Positions 7,309 through 15,743 of a stretch of 64,000 nt of DNA are shown piece after piece. Under the pieces are notes generated by a model. It worked only from the letters and a program-made list of their open reading frames with translations, was not told where the DNA came from and made no database searches. This DNA is from a virus. The DNA lies in IMG/VR virus record IMGVR_UViG_3300025154_001031, positions 1-64,000 of that record; one strand, given 5' to 3'. The position numbers and the translations under genes were made by a program. Positions within the stretch are counted from its first letter, which is position 1; every line of letters begins with the position of its first letter.

Positions 7309-7647
7309 TTGCTAAAGTGCAAATGCGGTTTTAAGGTACCGGACAGAGCTAAATTCTGCCCAGAGTGTGGCCGAATGATTCAACGCCCAGAACCAAAACC
7401 TGAGCCGAAGCCGGAAGCACAGGAACATAAGCCTCAAAATATATACACCGTCAAAACGGCAGCAAAAGAGTTTTTTCAGGGTGCTATAGGTGAGACAAAA
7501 TTGCGTGAACTGATAAATAAAGGTGAAATACCTTGTTCACGCTTTGGCGTAAAAATACTGCTTCGCGAAGAGTCTCTTATTGCTTGGATGGCTGAGCAGG
7601 AGAAAAAATCTATAGCTACTGCAAAGCCTTTGCGCTTGGCTAGGTAG
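7309..7647 (+). CDS. Zinc-ribbon plus excisionase-type winged HTH protein
   Basis: Residues 1-25 form a zinc ribbon (CKCGF..CPECG). A Pro-Glu-Lys-rich linker of repeated PEPKPEP follows, and then residues 48-105 form a MerR/excisionase-type winged helix (GAIGETKLRELINKGEIPCSRFGVKILL). The latter matches the helix-turn-helix of the DNA-binding excisionase family (HTH_17). In an integrase-carrying phage the simplest role is recombination directionality factor (Xis) or early regulator. The zinc ribbon fused in front is unusual for a plain Xis. TTG start with GGAGGG upstream. The role is inferred from the domain and from the presence of int and attP. Confidence 0.6.
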   Translation: MLKCKCGFKVPDRAKFCPECGRMIQRPEPKPEPKPEAQEHKPQNIYTVKTAAKEFFQGAIGETKLRELINKGEIPCSRFGVKILLREESLIAWMAEQEKKSIATAKPLRLAR

Positions 7648-7663
7648 AAAGGAGGGACAAGCA

Positions 7664-7885
7664 TTGCCAGATAACAAAGAGCTTTTCGACAAACTCCATT
7701 TTGTAATCATGCTCTGCGCTGAGGACTGGGCTAAGTGTAATACCGAACGCCCCAGGATTCACGCACTGGGCGAACTCCGGGGAGCAATTTCAGCTTGGTT
7801 CGTGGTAGCCAATCACTACGAGTTGCCGGGCAGGATGGAAATTTATGCTGAATACAAAAGTATGTCTTTTGTTCCGAGGAAGTAG
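7664..7885 (+). CDS. Hypothetical early protein, 73 aa
   Basis: Unrecognised small soluble protein, probably helical (KELFDKLHFVIMLCAEDWAKC), with an aromatic-rich C-terminus. TTG start with AAAGGAGGG 6-8 bases upstream, 16 bases after the excisionase-like gene. The 106 bp that follow hold a GCTGGG/CCCAGC hairpin but no clear promoter. Confidence 0.5.
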   Translation: MPDNKELFDKLHFVIMLCAEDWAKCNTERPRIHALGELRGAISAWFVVANHYELPGRMEIYAEYKSMSFVPRK

Positions 7886-7991
7886 CCGGTCGGCCTTGGC
7901 TGGGCGGGAACCCAGCGCAGAGGTGTTTGCGGTCAGCAAGCAAGTATTTGTTTTATAGGTATATTACACCATGAGGAAGGGGGTGTAGGAA

Positions 7992-8495
7992 ATGTACAAA
8001 GCTGCACGAAACAAAGCTGGATTGAGCGCGGAAGCCGCATCATTCAGGATTCATATAGGCAGAAGGACACTGATCAACTATGAAGGCGGCAGTAGCACAA
8101 TACCGCCTGAAGTGGTATTAAAAATGGCCGAGGAATACGAGCAGCCTAGCCTCTGTGCAAAACATTGCTCAAAAAACTGTCCAATTGGGCAAAAATTTGC
8201 TCAGGATGTCGAGGAGAAAGAGTTAGAAGTGGCCGTACTAAGGCTATTGAAAAATCACACGGATGTAAGGCTTATCCGCGACAGGCTTACTGAGATAGCA
8301 GAGGACGGGATTATTGACTCTGATGAAATGCCGGACTTTGAAAATATCATGGAGGAGCTGCTGGGGCTGGAAAGGTCTATCATGGCCATGAAGTTACTGG
8401 CCGCCAAGGTGCTACCGTTGGACAAGATGATTCAGCGGCAAAAAGAAAAAACCTCCAAGCGGGCAAACCGCATGGGGGCTGTAGAAAAATGTTAG
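7992..8495 (+). CDS. HTH XRE-like protein with helical C-terminal domain
   Basis: Residues 1-55 resemble an XRE helix-turn-helix beginning at YKAARNKAGLSAEAASFRIHIGRRTLINYEGG (quoted in part: residues 2-33). A cysteine cluster (CAKHCSKNCPIG) near residue 55 follows, then a long helical region to the end. Proteins of this layout occur in early operons of Bacillota prophages and are presumed regulators. AGGAAGGGGGTG precedes the ATG. The stop overlaps the next reading frame, suggesting coupled translation. Confidence 0.6.
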   Translation: MYKAARNKAGLSAEAASFRIHIGRRTLINYEGGSSTIPPEVVLKMAEEYEQPSLCAKHCSKNCPIGQKFAQDVEEKELEVAVLRLLKNHTDVRLIRDRLTEIAEDGIIDSDEMPDFENIMEELLGLERSIMAMKLLAAKVLPLDKMIQRQKEKTSKRANRMGAVEKC

Positions 8496-8542
8496 GAATA
8501 TTGTACCATGTCGCGTTGGTGTGGTCAAGGGAGGCGAAAGAT

Positions 8543-8686
8543 TTGGCTTGTATTGACTGTAGGTTTTGCGTTACTCAGAAAGGCAACTTTAAGTACAAGT
8601 GCACTAAACACGGCCTAAATTTACAATCTGGAGCAGCTTATCCGTGTTACGCATTTGAGGTAAAGGAGGGCTGCAAAGATGAGTAA
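8543..8686 (+). CDS. Small cysteine-rich protein (possible zinc finger)
   Basis: A 47-residue protein with CIDCRFC near the N-terminus and two later cysteines (YKCTKHG, YPCYAF), enough ligands for one zinc site. I prefer the TTG at 8543, preceded by AGGGAGG at 8529-8535. An alternative ATG at 8489 would add 18 residues overlapping the previous gene but has a poor ribosome-binding site. It overlaps the start of the next gene by 8 bases. Function unknown. Confidence 0.5.
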   Translation: MACIDCRFCVTQKGNFKYKCTKHGLNLQSGAAYPCYAFEVKEGCKDE

Positions 8687-8939
8687 ACTTGCAGACGCTC
8701 TTAATAAAATCCAGGACGGCTTAACTGAACTGGATGAGGTTATGAATGTTCTTGATACTGAAATTTGCGGTAACAGGAAGGTTATCAATGTCATGTCTCT
8801 CAGGGATTTGGAGCAGATCCCGGGAGAGTTGAAATGTGAGGCCAAGGGTGGATTCAAAGAGTATTCAAAGAAGTTTATGGGAACCGAGTTTGTATTTTGG
8901 GAGGGTTATTGGGTTATTGAAAGTTCCGAGGTGGCTTAA
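8679..8939 (+). CDS. Hypothetical protein, 86 aa
   Basis: An N-terminal amphipathic helical segment (ADALNKIQDGLTELDEVMNVL) is followed by a mixed region ending in aromatics (EFVFWEGYWVIE). ATG with GGAGGGCTG upstream. Its stop codon overlaps the ATG of the following cysteine-rich gene (TAATG), so the genes are translationally coupled. Not recognised. Confidence 0.5.
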   Translation: MSKLADALNKIQDGLTELDEVMNVLDTEICGNRKVINVMSLRDLEQIPGELKCEAKGGFKEYSKKFMGTEFVFWEGYWVIESSEVA

Positions 8940-9250
8940 TGAAGCGCCTTGTTGTCAAAAGAAAACTTAAAAGATGCTGCACGCATTGCGGCAAAAAGTT
9001 TTCTAAGGGGGATGTTTATTACAAGAAACGCGAAGTCTTTGTTGAAGAAGGATTAGTAATGGGGTTTGAATTCCTTGCTTGTCCGAAATGTAAGTATAAG
9101 CAAGAGCGGCGCAAGGAGCGTTGCAGCAGGTTTAAAACTAACTGTCCTCATCCAGATAAGTTTATAGACGAAAAATGGTGCTACATTCCTGGTGAGGCAG
9201 TCATGGAACCTGATTATAGCTACTGCACTTTATGTGGAAAGATTTTATAG
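8939..9250 (+). CDS. Multi-zinc-finger-like protein, 103 aa
   Basis: Contains four CxxC-type pairs (CTHCG, CPKC, CSRF..CPH, CTLCG) spread over 103 residues, indicating two or more zinc-binding knuckles, with a basic N-terminus (KRLVVKRKLKR). Probably binds nucleic acid or acts as a small zinc scaffold protein. It ends 5 bases before the tRNA-like RNA. No family assigned. Confidence 0.5.
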   Translation: MKRLVVKRKLKRCCTHCGKKFSKGDVYYKKREVFVEEGLVMGFEFLACPKCKYKQERRKERCSRFKTNCPHPDKFIDEKWCYIPGEAVMEPDYSYCTLCGKIL

Positions 9251-9255
9251 TTTAC

Positions 9256-9350
9256 GGAGCGGTGGCGGAATAGGTAAACGATATTTGGCAATGGGCCGCC
9301 AGGACAGGCTGAATCCCATAGCTTGCAGGGTGCAAATCCCTGCCCGCTCT
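9256..9350 (+). ncRNA. tRNA-like RNA with long variable region and odd anticodon arm
   Basis: Acceptor strands GGAGCGG (9256-9262) and CCGCTCT (9344-9350) pair over 7 bp, the first a G-U pair. TGGCGGAATAGGTAAACG is a near-perfect class II (Leu/Ser) D arm. CAGGG TGCAAAT CCCTG (9326-9342) is a T arm with G in place of the second T of the TTC motif. The middle is irregular: TGGC/GCCA closes an 8-base loop containing T-GGG, so the would-be anticodon is unclear. No CCA is encoded. It may be a decayed phage tRNA-Leu/Pro or a tRNA mimic. Confidence 0.55.
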
Positions 9351-9379
9351 GTATCAATTTTATATAAGGAGGAATCCTC

Positions 9380-9721
9380 ATGGATAAAACTTTAGTTATT
9401 GGTCGTTTATTGGAACTGCCATCGCTTATCGAAGCAGCTGAGCAGGATGTTATAGAGATTCACGAAAATATGGTTTCAGCTAAAAACGCTTTAGTTGAGC
9501 TCGAAGCTAGGCTTATTTTAGGACAGTTGAGTACAAAGATTGACGGGAAAAATGCGGAGCAACGTCAGGCTCAGGTTCTCCAGGCTACGGAAGAGGAGAG
9601 AGTGGTTTTAGCTACTGATGAACGTGCGCTTAGTGTTGCTAGGGCAGCATTAAACAGATTACAGAACGAACTCAAAGTCTACAGGGTTGTAGCTTCGTTA
9701 ATGGCCGGGGAGGCGGTTTAA
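9380..9721 (+). CDS. Small coiled-coil protein, 113 aa
   Basis: Almost wholly helical with heptad-like spacing (LIEAAEQDVIEIHENMVSAKN, later ALSVARAALNRLQNELKVY); a coiled-coil dimer is likely. It precedes a putative recombination protein and the SbcD/SbcC pair, and the next gene starts at the base after its stop codon. AAGGAGG precedes the ATG. Probably an accessory of the recombination block, by position only. Confidence 0.5.
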   Translation: MDKTLVIGRLLELPSLIEAAEQDVIEIHENMVSAKNALVELEARLILGQLSTKIDGKNAEQRQAQVLQATEEERVVLATDERALSVARAALNRLQNELKVYRVVASLMAGEAV

Positions 9722-10798
9722 GTGGGCGAAACTACTGCTGTAGCCATTAGATCTGATTTTGATTTAACCGCTAAGGTGGAGGAACTGAGGAATAAAAAAT
9801 TTAACATCCTTCTACCGACCACGACTTTTGCAAGTCAATCAGAACTTTATGTACCGAGACTGGATATAGTGATACCGGAAGGCATAAAAGGCGGCGACTT
9901 CTATGCTCAGAGTAATAAAAATATTGGCACAGAGGAAAAGAAGGTTTGGGTTAAGCCTATGGCTCCTTCAGCACAGTTTTTAAGCAAGGTTGCTTCAGCC
10001 GCAAACATTCAGTGGCACCCGGATAAAAGCTGCCATACCCTCATAGAAAAAATGCGGGTTGTGTATAAAGCGGTAGCTGCCATTCGTCAGGCAGACGGAT
10101 CCTGGAGAATTATTACGGATGAGTATGAGCTTGACCTTGAAGTAATTGAGGAAGAGCTGAATGTGGAATATAAGAAAAAGTCGCGATTCAAAGACTTTCA
10201 AGAGAAGATGAAAAAGGAATGCATGACGGTAGAGGATTACGTTAGGCGGGATCTTCTGCAGAAGCGCAAGCATAAACTGGCTTTAGCTAGCACTGGTGCA
10301 ATGAACCGAGTTATCAGAAAGGCTTTGACCCTGAAAAACACTTACCTGCCGGACGAGGCCAAAAACCCTTTTGCCATAGCAAAATTTGACTTTCAGCCTG
10401 ACTTTAACGACCCGACAGGTAAGTGTTTTTCTTCAATGGCGGCAGTTCGGGCGCAGAATGATCTGTTTGGCGGTGGTGGCTTAGAAATGCCTTTGGGCGC
10501 TACGGAAGAGGATAACCAAGCTGCCGCAGAGTTCGGTGATAGCGGTACTGGGAAAGTCATTGACATTAAGGCAAGTGATTATGACGGTAATACTAGCGGG
10601 GATAATTATTCAGGTAGCGGTGCAGGTGAAGATCCCTTTGCTGGCATGATTTTCTGCCAGCATTGCGGCGAGGAAATACAGGGTAGTGGTAAGAGAACTC
10701 CAGAGGCTATAAAGGATTATTCTGAAAGAACCTTTGGCGGGAAAGTGTACTGCCTTGAATGTCAGAAGGAAGCCAGGGCCGGGAGGATCGCATCATGA
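9722..10798 (+). CDS. Putative phage recombination protein with C-terminal zinc ribbon
   Basis: A 358-residue protein that I cannot place with certainty. The central part (residues 60-235) is alpha/beta, with a charged helical stretch and the segment NTYLPDEAKNPFAIAKFDF. A Gly/Asp-rich low-complexity linker (about residues 255-310) follows, then a zinc ribbon (CQHCGE ... CLECQ). It lies directly before SbcD and SbcC with a 4-base ATGA overlap, the usual place of a single-strand annealing or ssDNA-binding partner in phage recombination operons. GTG start. Annealase is a hypothesis from context, not from a recognised motif. Confidence 0.45.
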   Translation: MGETTAVAIRSDFDLTAKVEELRNKKFNILLPTTTFASQSELYVPRLDIVIPEGIKGGDFYAQSNKNIGTEEKKVWVKPMAPSAQFLSKVASAANIQWHPDKSCHTLIEKMRVVYKAVAAIRQADGSWRIITDEYELDLEVIEEELNVEYKKKSRFKDFQEKMKKECMTVEDYVRRDLLQKRKHKLALASTGAMNRVIRKALTLKNTYLPDEAKNPFAIAKFDFQPDFNDPTGKCFSSMAAVRAQNDLFGGGGLEMPLGATEEDNQAAAEFGDSGTGKVIDIKASDYDGNTSGDNYSGSGAGEDPFAGMIFCQHCGEEIQGSGKRTPEAIKDYSERTFGGKVYCLECQKEARAGRIAS

Positions 10799-11988
10799 GG
10801 ATAGCACATTTGGCGGACATGCACTGGGGTATGAATTACCCCGGTCCTAGTCCCGAAAGCCGGTTTGATGATATTTCAAGAACTATGGACTGGACAGCGG
10901 ATCGAATTATTGAAGAAAAATGCGATCTGGTTCTTGTGGCCGGTGATGCGTTTAAGGATTCGAGGGTATTTTTAGACCGGGCTAGCCTGGAAATTAAGGC
11001 GTTTGTTGCCTGGTTAAGGAAGGTAAGTGCTGCAGGAATAGATGTTGTAGCTATCAGCGGAACACCTAGTCATGATGCAGTGGCAGCCTATGAATTAATT
11101 AAGGAAATGCGAATACCGAGGGTTTGCATTGAGACTACTCCCAGGGTAGTAAAGCATTTAGTGGACATTGCCTGCATCCCCGGTTTAAACCGTTCCAACC
11201 TGGTCACACAAGAGGAATACCGTACTATGTCTGCAGCTGAAATCCACAGAATTATGACGGGGAAAATAACACAATTAGCGATTGGGATGCGGTCTCAGTG
11301 CGGAGGAGTGCCGATTCTACTGACACACATGGCCTACCAGGGGGCAGATACCGGATATACAGACTTAATGATGCAGAATGAACCGGTACTGATGCAAGAG
11401 GCGGTGAATGGATATAGTCTGACATGCTTGGGGCATATCCACAGACCGCAACAGATAGGCGAAACAGTGTTTTATTCCGGAAGTCCGGAGCGGCTAAGTT
11501 CCCACTCCGAGCATATTAAAACAGGCTTCTGGATACATGAGCACAACGGCAATGGGTTTGATTCAAGGTTTATCGAAACTCCTGCCAGGCGGTACTGTAC
11601 TTTAGAAGTTGATTTTAGTCAGTACGGTGACCTTAAAAGTGCTATGGAGTGGGAACTTGCAGGGATGAGCGAGGAAGGATTCGGGGAGTTGCTATTATTT
11701 CCAACTACCGGAGCTATAACTAGGTTGAAGTACAGATGCACGGAAGAGCAGGCTAAACTCCTTTCCCGTAAGGCTATCGAACACACGCTTTACAAGGGCG
11801 GCGCTTACTTTGTATCAGAGATAAAGGCCGATATCGAGAGGCAGGATCGGGCAAGGGACAGGGAAGTAACCGAGTCATTAGGACCTATAGAGGCGCTGGC
11901 CAAATGGGCTGAAAAGCAAGGTATTGCCAGTGAGGAAATAACCACCTTGCAAAGCATGACTGCCAGCTTAATGGAGGTGGTAGCGTGA
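10795..11988 (+). CDS. sbcD: SbcD/Mre11-like DNA nuclease
   Basis: A calcineurin-like metallophosphoesterase that with SbcC would open and trim DNA ends during phage recombination or replication. Metal-binding motifs in order: HLADMHWG (residue 4), VAGDAF (about 48), SGTPSHD (about 94, replacing the usual GNHD), LTHMAYQ (about 180) and CLGHIHRPQ (about 216). At 397 residues it is normal size. The ATG at 10795 overlaps the stop of the upstream gene, with GGAGG just before. The SbcC gene overlaps its end by 4 bases (GTGA), so expression is coupled. Confidence 0.88.
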   Translation: MRIAHLADMHWGMNYPGPSPESRFDDISRTMDWTADRIIEEKCDLVLVAGDAFKDSRVFLDRASLEIKAFVAWLRKVSAAGIDVVAISGTPSHDAVAAYELIKEMRIPRVCIETTPRVVKHLVDIACIPGLNRSNLVTQEEYRTMSAAEIHRIMTGKITQLAIGMRSQCGGVPILLTHMAYQGADTGYTDLMMQNEPVLMQEAVNGYSLTCLGHIHRPQQIGETVFYSGSPERLSSHSEHIKTGFWIHEHNGNGFDSRFIETPARRYCTLEVDFSQYGDLKSAMEWELAGMSEEGFGELLLFPTTGAITRLKYRCTEEQAKLLSRKAIEHTLYKGGAYFVSEIKADIERQDRARDREVTESLGPIEALAKWAEKQGIASEEITTLQSMTASLMEVVA

Positions 11989-14534
11989 TACCGCTGAGAA
12001 TTGAAGCCAGAAACTTTGGGGCATTGAAACAGGTTGACGTGAGGCTTGACAACGTAAATCTTGCTGCCGTGGTTGGTGTAAACGGGATCGGCAAAAGCAC
12101 ATTATTCACCATAGCACCGTTATTTGCTCTTTTCGGTGAGGTAAAAAGAAACTGCAGCATTGATGACATGGTTAAGTCAGGAGAGCAGGACTGTTATGTA
12201 AGCCTTGAATTTGAGCATAGGGATAAGGTGTATCGCGTAACCAGAACACGTTCATCTAAGGGTAGAGGTAAAAGCACGTTGGAATTGCAGAGATTATTGC
12301 CAGACGGGCAGTGGGGAAAATTAACCGGGGATACTGTCAGAGAAACTGACGAAAAAATACGGGAACTTTTAAGCTTAGACGCTGAGACTTTTACTGCTTC
12401 GTCAATGGTATTGCAGGGACGGGCGAATGAATTCACCAACAAGCCTGCAGGTCAACGGAAGTTAGTTCTTGGGCAGATTCTTGGACTAAGTATCTATGAG
12501 AGATTGCAGGAAAAATCCCGAGAGAATGAGAGAACGGCCACCAACAAAATTGAGAAGCTAAAAGCTAAGAAATTAGAACTGGACATAAGGATTGGAGCTT
12601 TGCCTCAGATTGAAAGTGACATTAAGAACACCAAGAAAGAACTAGAAAAGGTTGCTGCTGATATTGTCGCCGGTGAGTCTGAACTAAAGGAAGTTGAGAA
12701 CGCAGTCAGGGACGTTGAAGCTAAAAAAATAAAGTTTGATGAAATCAATGCACAGGTTAAAACCTTGGATGATGAAATATTCACTAAGGGCGTAGAGAGG
12801 TCGGAGCAAGAGAAAAAGCTTAGGCAGGCCATAACTGCAATTAGCATGGAGGATGAGGTACTAGCTAAGGCAGAAAAACATGAGCAAACTAAGCAGCAGA
12901 TTGTCTTGCTAGAAGTCAAGGAACCTCAGTTAAACATCTTGGCCAATAAAAGATACACTCTTGCTGATAATATAAAAACAACCCAGGACAAGCTATTAGC
13001 TCTACAAGAACGCATAAAGAAGGGCGTAGACCTTATTGCCAGCCTGGAGGCATTCAAAAAGGAAACCGAAGAATACCCAGCCTTGGTTAAGAAATTAGAA
13101 GAACTTGACGTTTTAGCCGAGAAGGATGCCGCTTTAAAGCTACGATATACGGTAGCTAAGAATAGCTTTACCGACAAAAGTAACGCAATGCACTATAAAG
13201 AAGACATCCTAAATGCTGAAATAAAATCTCTCGAGGTAAAAGTAGCACTACTTAACGACAGTAACTGCATAGACCCTGAAAAGGCTGCTTGTAGGTTTTT
13301 GGCCGATGCAGTTAAAGCTAAGGCACGGTTGACAGAGGCGCAAGAGGAATTAAAAGCGCTGGATTGGTCGGAGTGCCAGAGGCTGAATAAAGTTGTGTCG
13401 GACATCAAGAAAGAAATGGATGAACTTAACTATAACGTATCTGACCACAAAACAACAAAAGAAAAGGTTAAGATATTGGCCACCAAGGCTGAGAAGGTAG
13501 CTAAACTTGCCAGCAGTGAAGAGCTCTTAAACAACCTTCGGGAGCAGGAGCAGGACTTACTACAGGCCATAGAACAGTTGAACATTAAGAAAAATGATGC
13601 TGATGAGAAGGTTGCGGCCTTGTCTGATGAACTTAAGAGACTGCCATACTTAAGAAATCTTTTAACCTACCTTGAACCGTGGTTGAAACTGAAAGATGAA
13701 CTGCCGGTTCAGAAGCAAAACAAGGAAAACGCTCAGGAAAAAATAGCAGCCATCACTACTGAAATAGCAGATAAAACATTCAGAAGATCATGTCTGGTGG
13801 TAGATAGTTTTGAGATCGAGGATGAAATTAAAAGCCTGCCAGTTAAGCAGGGATTGGTAAGGAAACTGGGTGATGCACTGCAAACACTAAACACTAACAG
13901 AGACTCATTAAATAATCGCTCAGGTGCTTTAAAAGCGAAGCTGGAGGCATTGGAGCAGGATAAACTTGAGCAAGACAAGCTAAACGTAGAACTGCAGTCG
14001 TTAGCCAAAGAATTAACCAGGTGGCAGACGTTATACAAAGCTTTCGGCAGGGATGGGATCCCGGCACTGATAATTGAAAATGCGGTACCGGAACTTGAAC
14101 GGATAGCTAACGAAATTTTAGGCCAGATGAGTAAAGGCGAACACTCCCTGAGATTTGAGACCCAGCGGGAGCTAAAGAGCAAGGCTGGTGTTTCTGAGAC
14201 TCTTGACATTATAGTTAGCGACTGGGCCGGTGAAAGAGTATATGAAACTTTTAGCGGTGGTGAGCAGCTTAGGATTGATTTTGCAATACGGTTTGCACTG
14301 GCTGAGCTCTTAGCACGGAGGGCCGGGGCAAAGATTGAGTGGCTAACGGTTGACGAGGGCCTTGGTAGTCAGGATGCAGAGCATAGAGGGTTGGTCCTGG
14401 AGGCTATAAAGGCTGTGGCTGATAGATTTAAGAAAACGCTGGTTATTACACACATCGAGGAAGCTCAGGCGGTATTTGAGCAGAAGATTTTATTTGAAGG
14501 TAAGGACCATGGGGTTAGTGTAACCGTGGCATAA
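11985..14534 (+). CDS. sbcC: SbcC/Rad50-like ATPase
   Basis: The SMC-like partner of SbcD. Walker A is GVNGIGKST at residues 31-39. Two long coiled coils span about 190-420 and 450-640, around a hinge with CIDPEKAAC near residue 427. The ABC signature FSGGEQLRIDF is near 755 and Walker B LTVDEG near 787, followed by the D-loop GSQD. The hinge cysteines are spaced C-x7-C rather than the classical CxxC zinc hook, so metal-mediated dimerisation may differ. GTG start overlaps the sbcD stop. A length of 849 is slightly short for SbcC, as usual in phages. Confidence 0.88.
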   Translation: MIPLRIEARNFGALKQVDVRLDNVNLAAVVGVNGIGKSTLFTIAPLFALFGEVKRNCSIDDMVKSGEQDCYVSLEFEHRDKVYRVTRTRSSKGRGKSTLELQRLLPDGQWGKLTGDTVRETDEKIRELLSLDAETFTASSMVLQGRANEFTNKPAGQRKLVLGQILGLSIYERLQEKSRENERTATNKIEKLKAKKLELDIRIGALPQIESDIKNTKKELEKVAADIVAGESELKEVENAVRDVEAKKIKFDEINAQVKTLDDEIFTKGVERSEQEKKLRQAITAISMEDEVLAKAEKHEQTKQQIVLLEVKEPQLNILANKRYTLADNIKTTQDKLLALQERIKKGVDLIASLEAFKKETEEYPALVKKLEELDVLAEKDAALKLRYTVAKNSFTDKSNAMHYKEDILNAEIKSLEVKVALLNDSNCIDPEKAACRFLADAVKAKARLTEAQEELKALDWSECQRLNKVVSDIKKEMDELNYNVSDHKTTKEKVKILATKAEKVAKLASSEELLNNLREQEQDLLQAIEQLNIKKNDADEKVAALSDELKRLPYLRNLLTYLEPWLKLKDELPVQKQNKENAQEKIAAITTEIADKTFRRSCLVVDSFEIEDEIKSLPVKQGLVRKLGDALQTLNTNRDSLNNRSGALKAKLEALEQDKLEQDKLNVELQSLAKELTRWQTLYKAFGRDGIPALIIENAVPELERIANEILGQMSKGEHSLRFETQRELKSKAGVSETLDIIVSDWAGERVYETFSGGEQLRIDFAIRFALAELLARRAGAKIEWLTVDEGLGSQDAEHRGLVLEAIKAVADRFKKTLVITHIEEAQAVFEQKILFEGKDHGVSVTVA

Positions 14535-14538
14535 GAAA

Positions 14539-14561
14539 GGCGGGAGTCGCAAGCTCCCGCC
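14539..14561 (+). other. GC-rich hairpin after sbcC
   Basis: GGCGGGAG (14539-14546) pairs with CTCCCGCC (14554-14561). There is no T-run behind it, so it looks like an RNA-stabilising or pausing hairpin rather than a full terminator. Confidence 0.5.
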
Positions 14562-14584
14562 CATAAATAAATATCCTGAATAAT

Positions 14585-14606
14585 TATACACGTTGTTTTG
14601 TGTATA
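14585..14606. promoter_or_regulatory. Inverted repeat, possible operator
   Basis: TATACAC (14585-14591) and GTGTATA (14600-14606) form an 8-base-spaced inverted repeat between sbcC and the next operon. The spacing suits a dimeric regulator. No promoter boxes are clear. Confidence 0.35.
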
Positions 14607-14611
14607 TATCA

Positions 14612-14650
14612 AGCCCGGCGACTTGGTTAGTCGCCAACGGGCTAATTTTT
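14612..14650 (+). terminator. Terminator of the recombination operon
   Basis: AGCCCG (14612-14617) pairs with CGGGCT (14638-14643). Inside it GGCGACT pairs with AGTCGCC, and AATTTTTT follows. Confidence 0.75.
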
Positions 14651-14709
14651 TAAACTGACCTATTGGGAAAATATTCCCCTATCTATGGATATGAGGGGTG
14701 AAAATATTT

Positions 14710-15084
14710 ATGACAGAAATTGCAACGAAGGAAATCGTTTTAAATATACCTTCCGTTGATGATTGGACATTAACCGATTTAAGGAAGTGTTGCAGGAAGA
14801 ATAAAGTTAAGGGTTATGCAAAGTTTAGCCGTGAGCAGCTAATTAAAGCCGTCAAGGATGTTATCAAGCAGTTCAATAAAGATACTTCAGATGAGCATGT
14901 AAAGACTGATGCCGCCAAGGAAAAACTGAAAAGGGTTGCCCTTGGGATAAATAATCTTCTTGCTGAGAATAATTGCGGCATTGGAGTTGAACTAAGGAAC
15001 GGACAGGTAGTGCAGGTTCTTATTGATTACGACTCCAATATGATGTGTCGGGTAACTGATGGGTTAAAGAAGGTGGCACGATGA
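14710..15084 (+). CDS. SAP/Rho-N-like small DNA-binding protein
   Basis: Residues 14-50 (DWTLTDLRKCCRKNKVKGYAKFSREQLIKAV, quoted as endpoints D14 to V45) have the helix-extension-helix pattern of SAP/Rho N-terminal domains, which bind nucleic acid. The C-terminal half is a small mixed domain (GIGVELRNGQVVQVLIDYD). The ATG at 14710 follows AGGGGTGA; the in-frame GTG at 14698 lies inside that site. It begins a new operon after the terminator at 14650. Confidence 0.5.
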   Translation: MTEIATKEIVLNIPSVDDWTLTDLRKCCRKNKVKGYAKFSREQLIKAVKDVIKQFNKDTSDEHVKTDAAKEKLKRVALGINNLLAENNCGIGVELRNGQVVQVLIDYDSNMMCRVTDGLKKVAR

Positions 15085-15194
15085 AAGCTAATTATCTTGC
15101 TCTATATTTGAGCATAATGACTGGATATTCGGTTGACAAGGCGCTGAGGAGGATGAACGCGGCGCCTACGAAAAACCATAAGAAGGTGAGTTAG
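15081..15194 (+). CDS. Very small basic protein, 37 aa
   Basis: An ATG at 15081 overlaps the previous stop and is preceded by GAAGGTGG (15068-15075). It encodes a 37-residue protein with a hydrophobic first half (MKANYLALYLSIMTGYSVDK) and a basic tail (NHKKVS). Its TAG abuts the ATG of the next gene. Too short for family assignment, but coupled start and stop signals on both sides support translation. Confidence 0.45.
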   Translation: MKANYLALYLSIMTGYSVDKALRRMNAAPTKNHKKVS

Positions 15195-15743
15195 ATGGCG
15201 TTAATTGAATTTGATGATGCATATGAGGTTGAAATACTAGCGCATAGGACCATAGGCGCGCATCACAAGCACCTGGCCGAGGCTAGAATTAAGTACCTTT
15301 TTCGGGAAGGACCTTGGAGCAGTAAAGACCGTACCACCTGGGGCAGAGCTCTAAAGGTCACTGCACGGGAAAGGCACCTCACCGGCTATGACTTTTGTGT
15401 TGTGATTAATAGCAAGGTTTGGCGTTTATTAGAGCAACACCAGAAGACAGCACTAATAGACCACGAACTTAGCCACTGCGGGAGAAAGGCCGACGATGAC
15501 AAAGACGGAAATCCGGTGTGGTATGAGGTATCACACGACATAGAGGATTTTGCTGCAGTTGTGCGTCGGCATGGTTTATGGTCTGAGGATGTGCGAAAGA
15601 TTGCACGGGCTATAGAGCAGCATAACCAGCCTTCTCTCTTGGAATTTGGTTTAGAGGATGTTGAGCAGGAGGAGGAGGATGATGATACTAATGCATTGCC
15701 GTTTACAGATCAGGAGAAGCTATCAGAAAGCCTCCCTAACTAA
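15195..15743 (+). CDS. Putative phage metallopeptidase
   Basis: Carries a zinc-peptidase motif HELSH near residue 95 (ALIDHELSHCG), followed by a His/Asp-rich segment (SHDIEDFAAVVRRHG) that could supply the third ligand. This pattern is that of the putative phage metallopeptidases annotated in many Bacillota phages, whose target is unknown. The C-terminus is strongly acidic (EEEDDD). It starts immediately after the 37-residue gene. Confidence 0.65.
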   Translation: MALIEFDDAYEVEILAHRTIGAHHKHLAEARIKYLFREGPWSSKDRTTWGRALKVTARERHLTGYDFCVVINSKVWRLLEQHQKTALIDHELSHCGRKADDDKDGNPVWYEVSHDIEDFAAVVRRHGLWSEDVRKIARAIEQHNQPSLLEFGLEDVEQEEEDDDTNALPFTDQEKLSESLPN

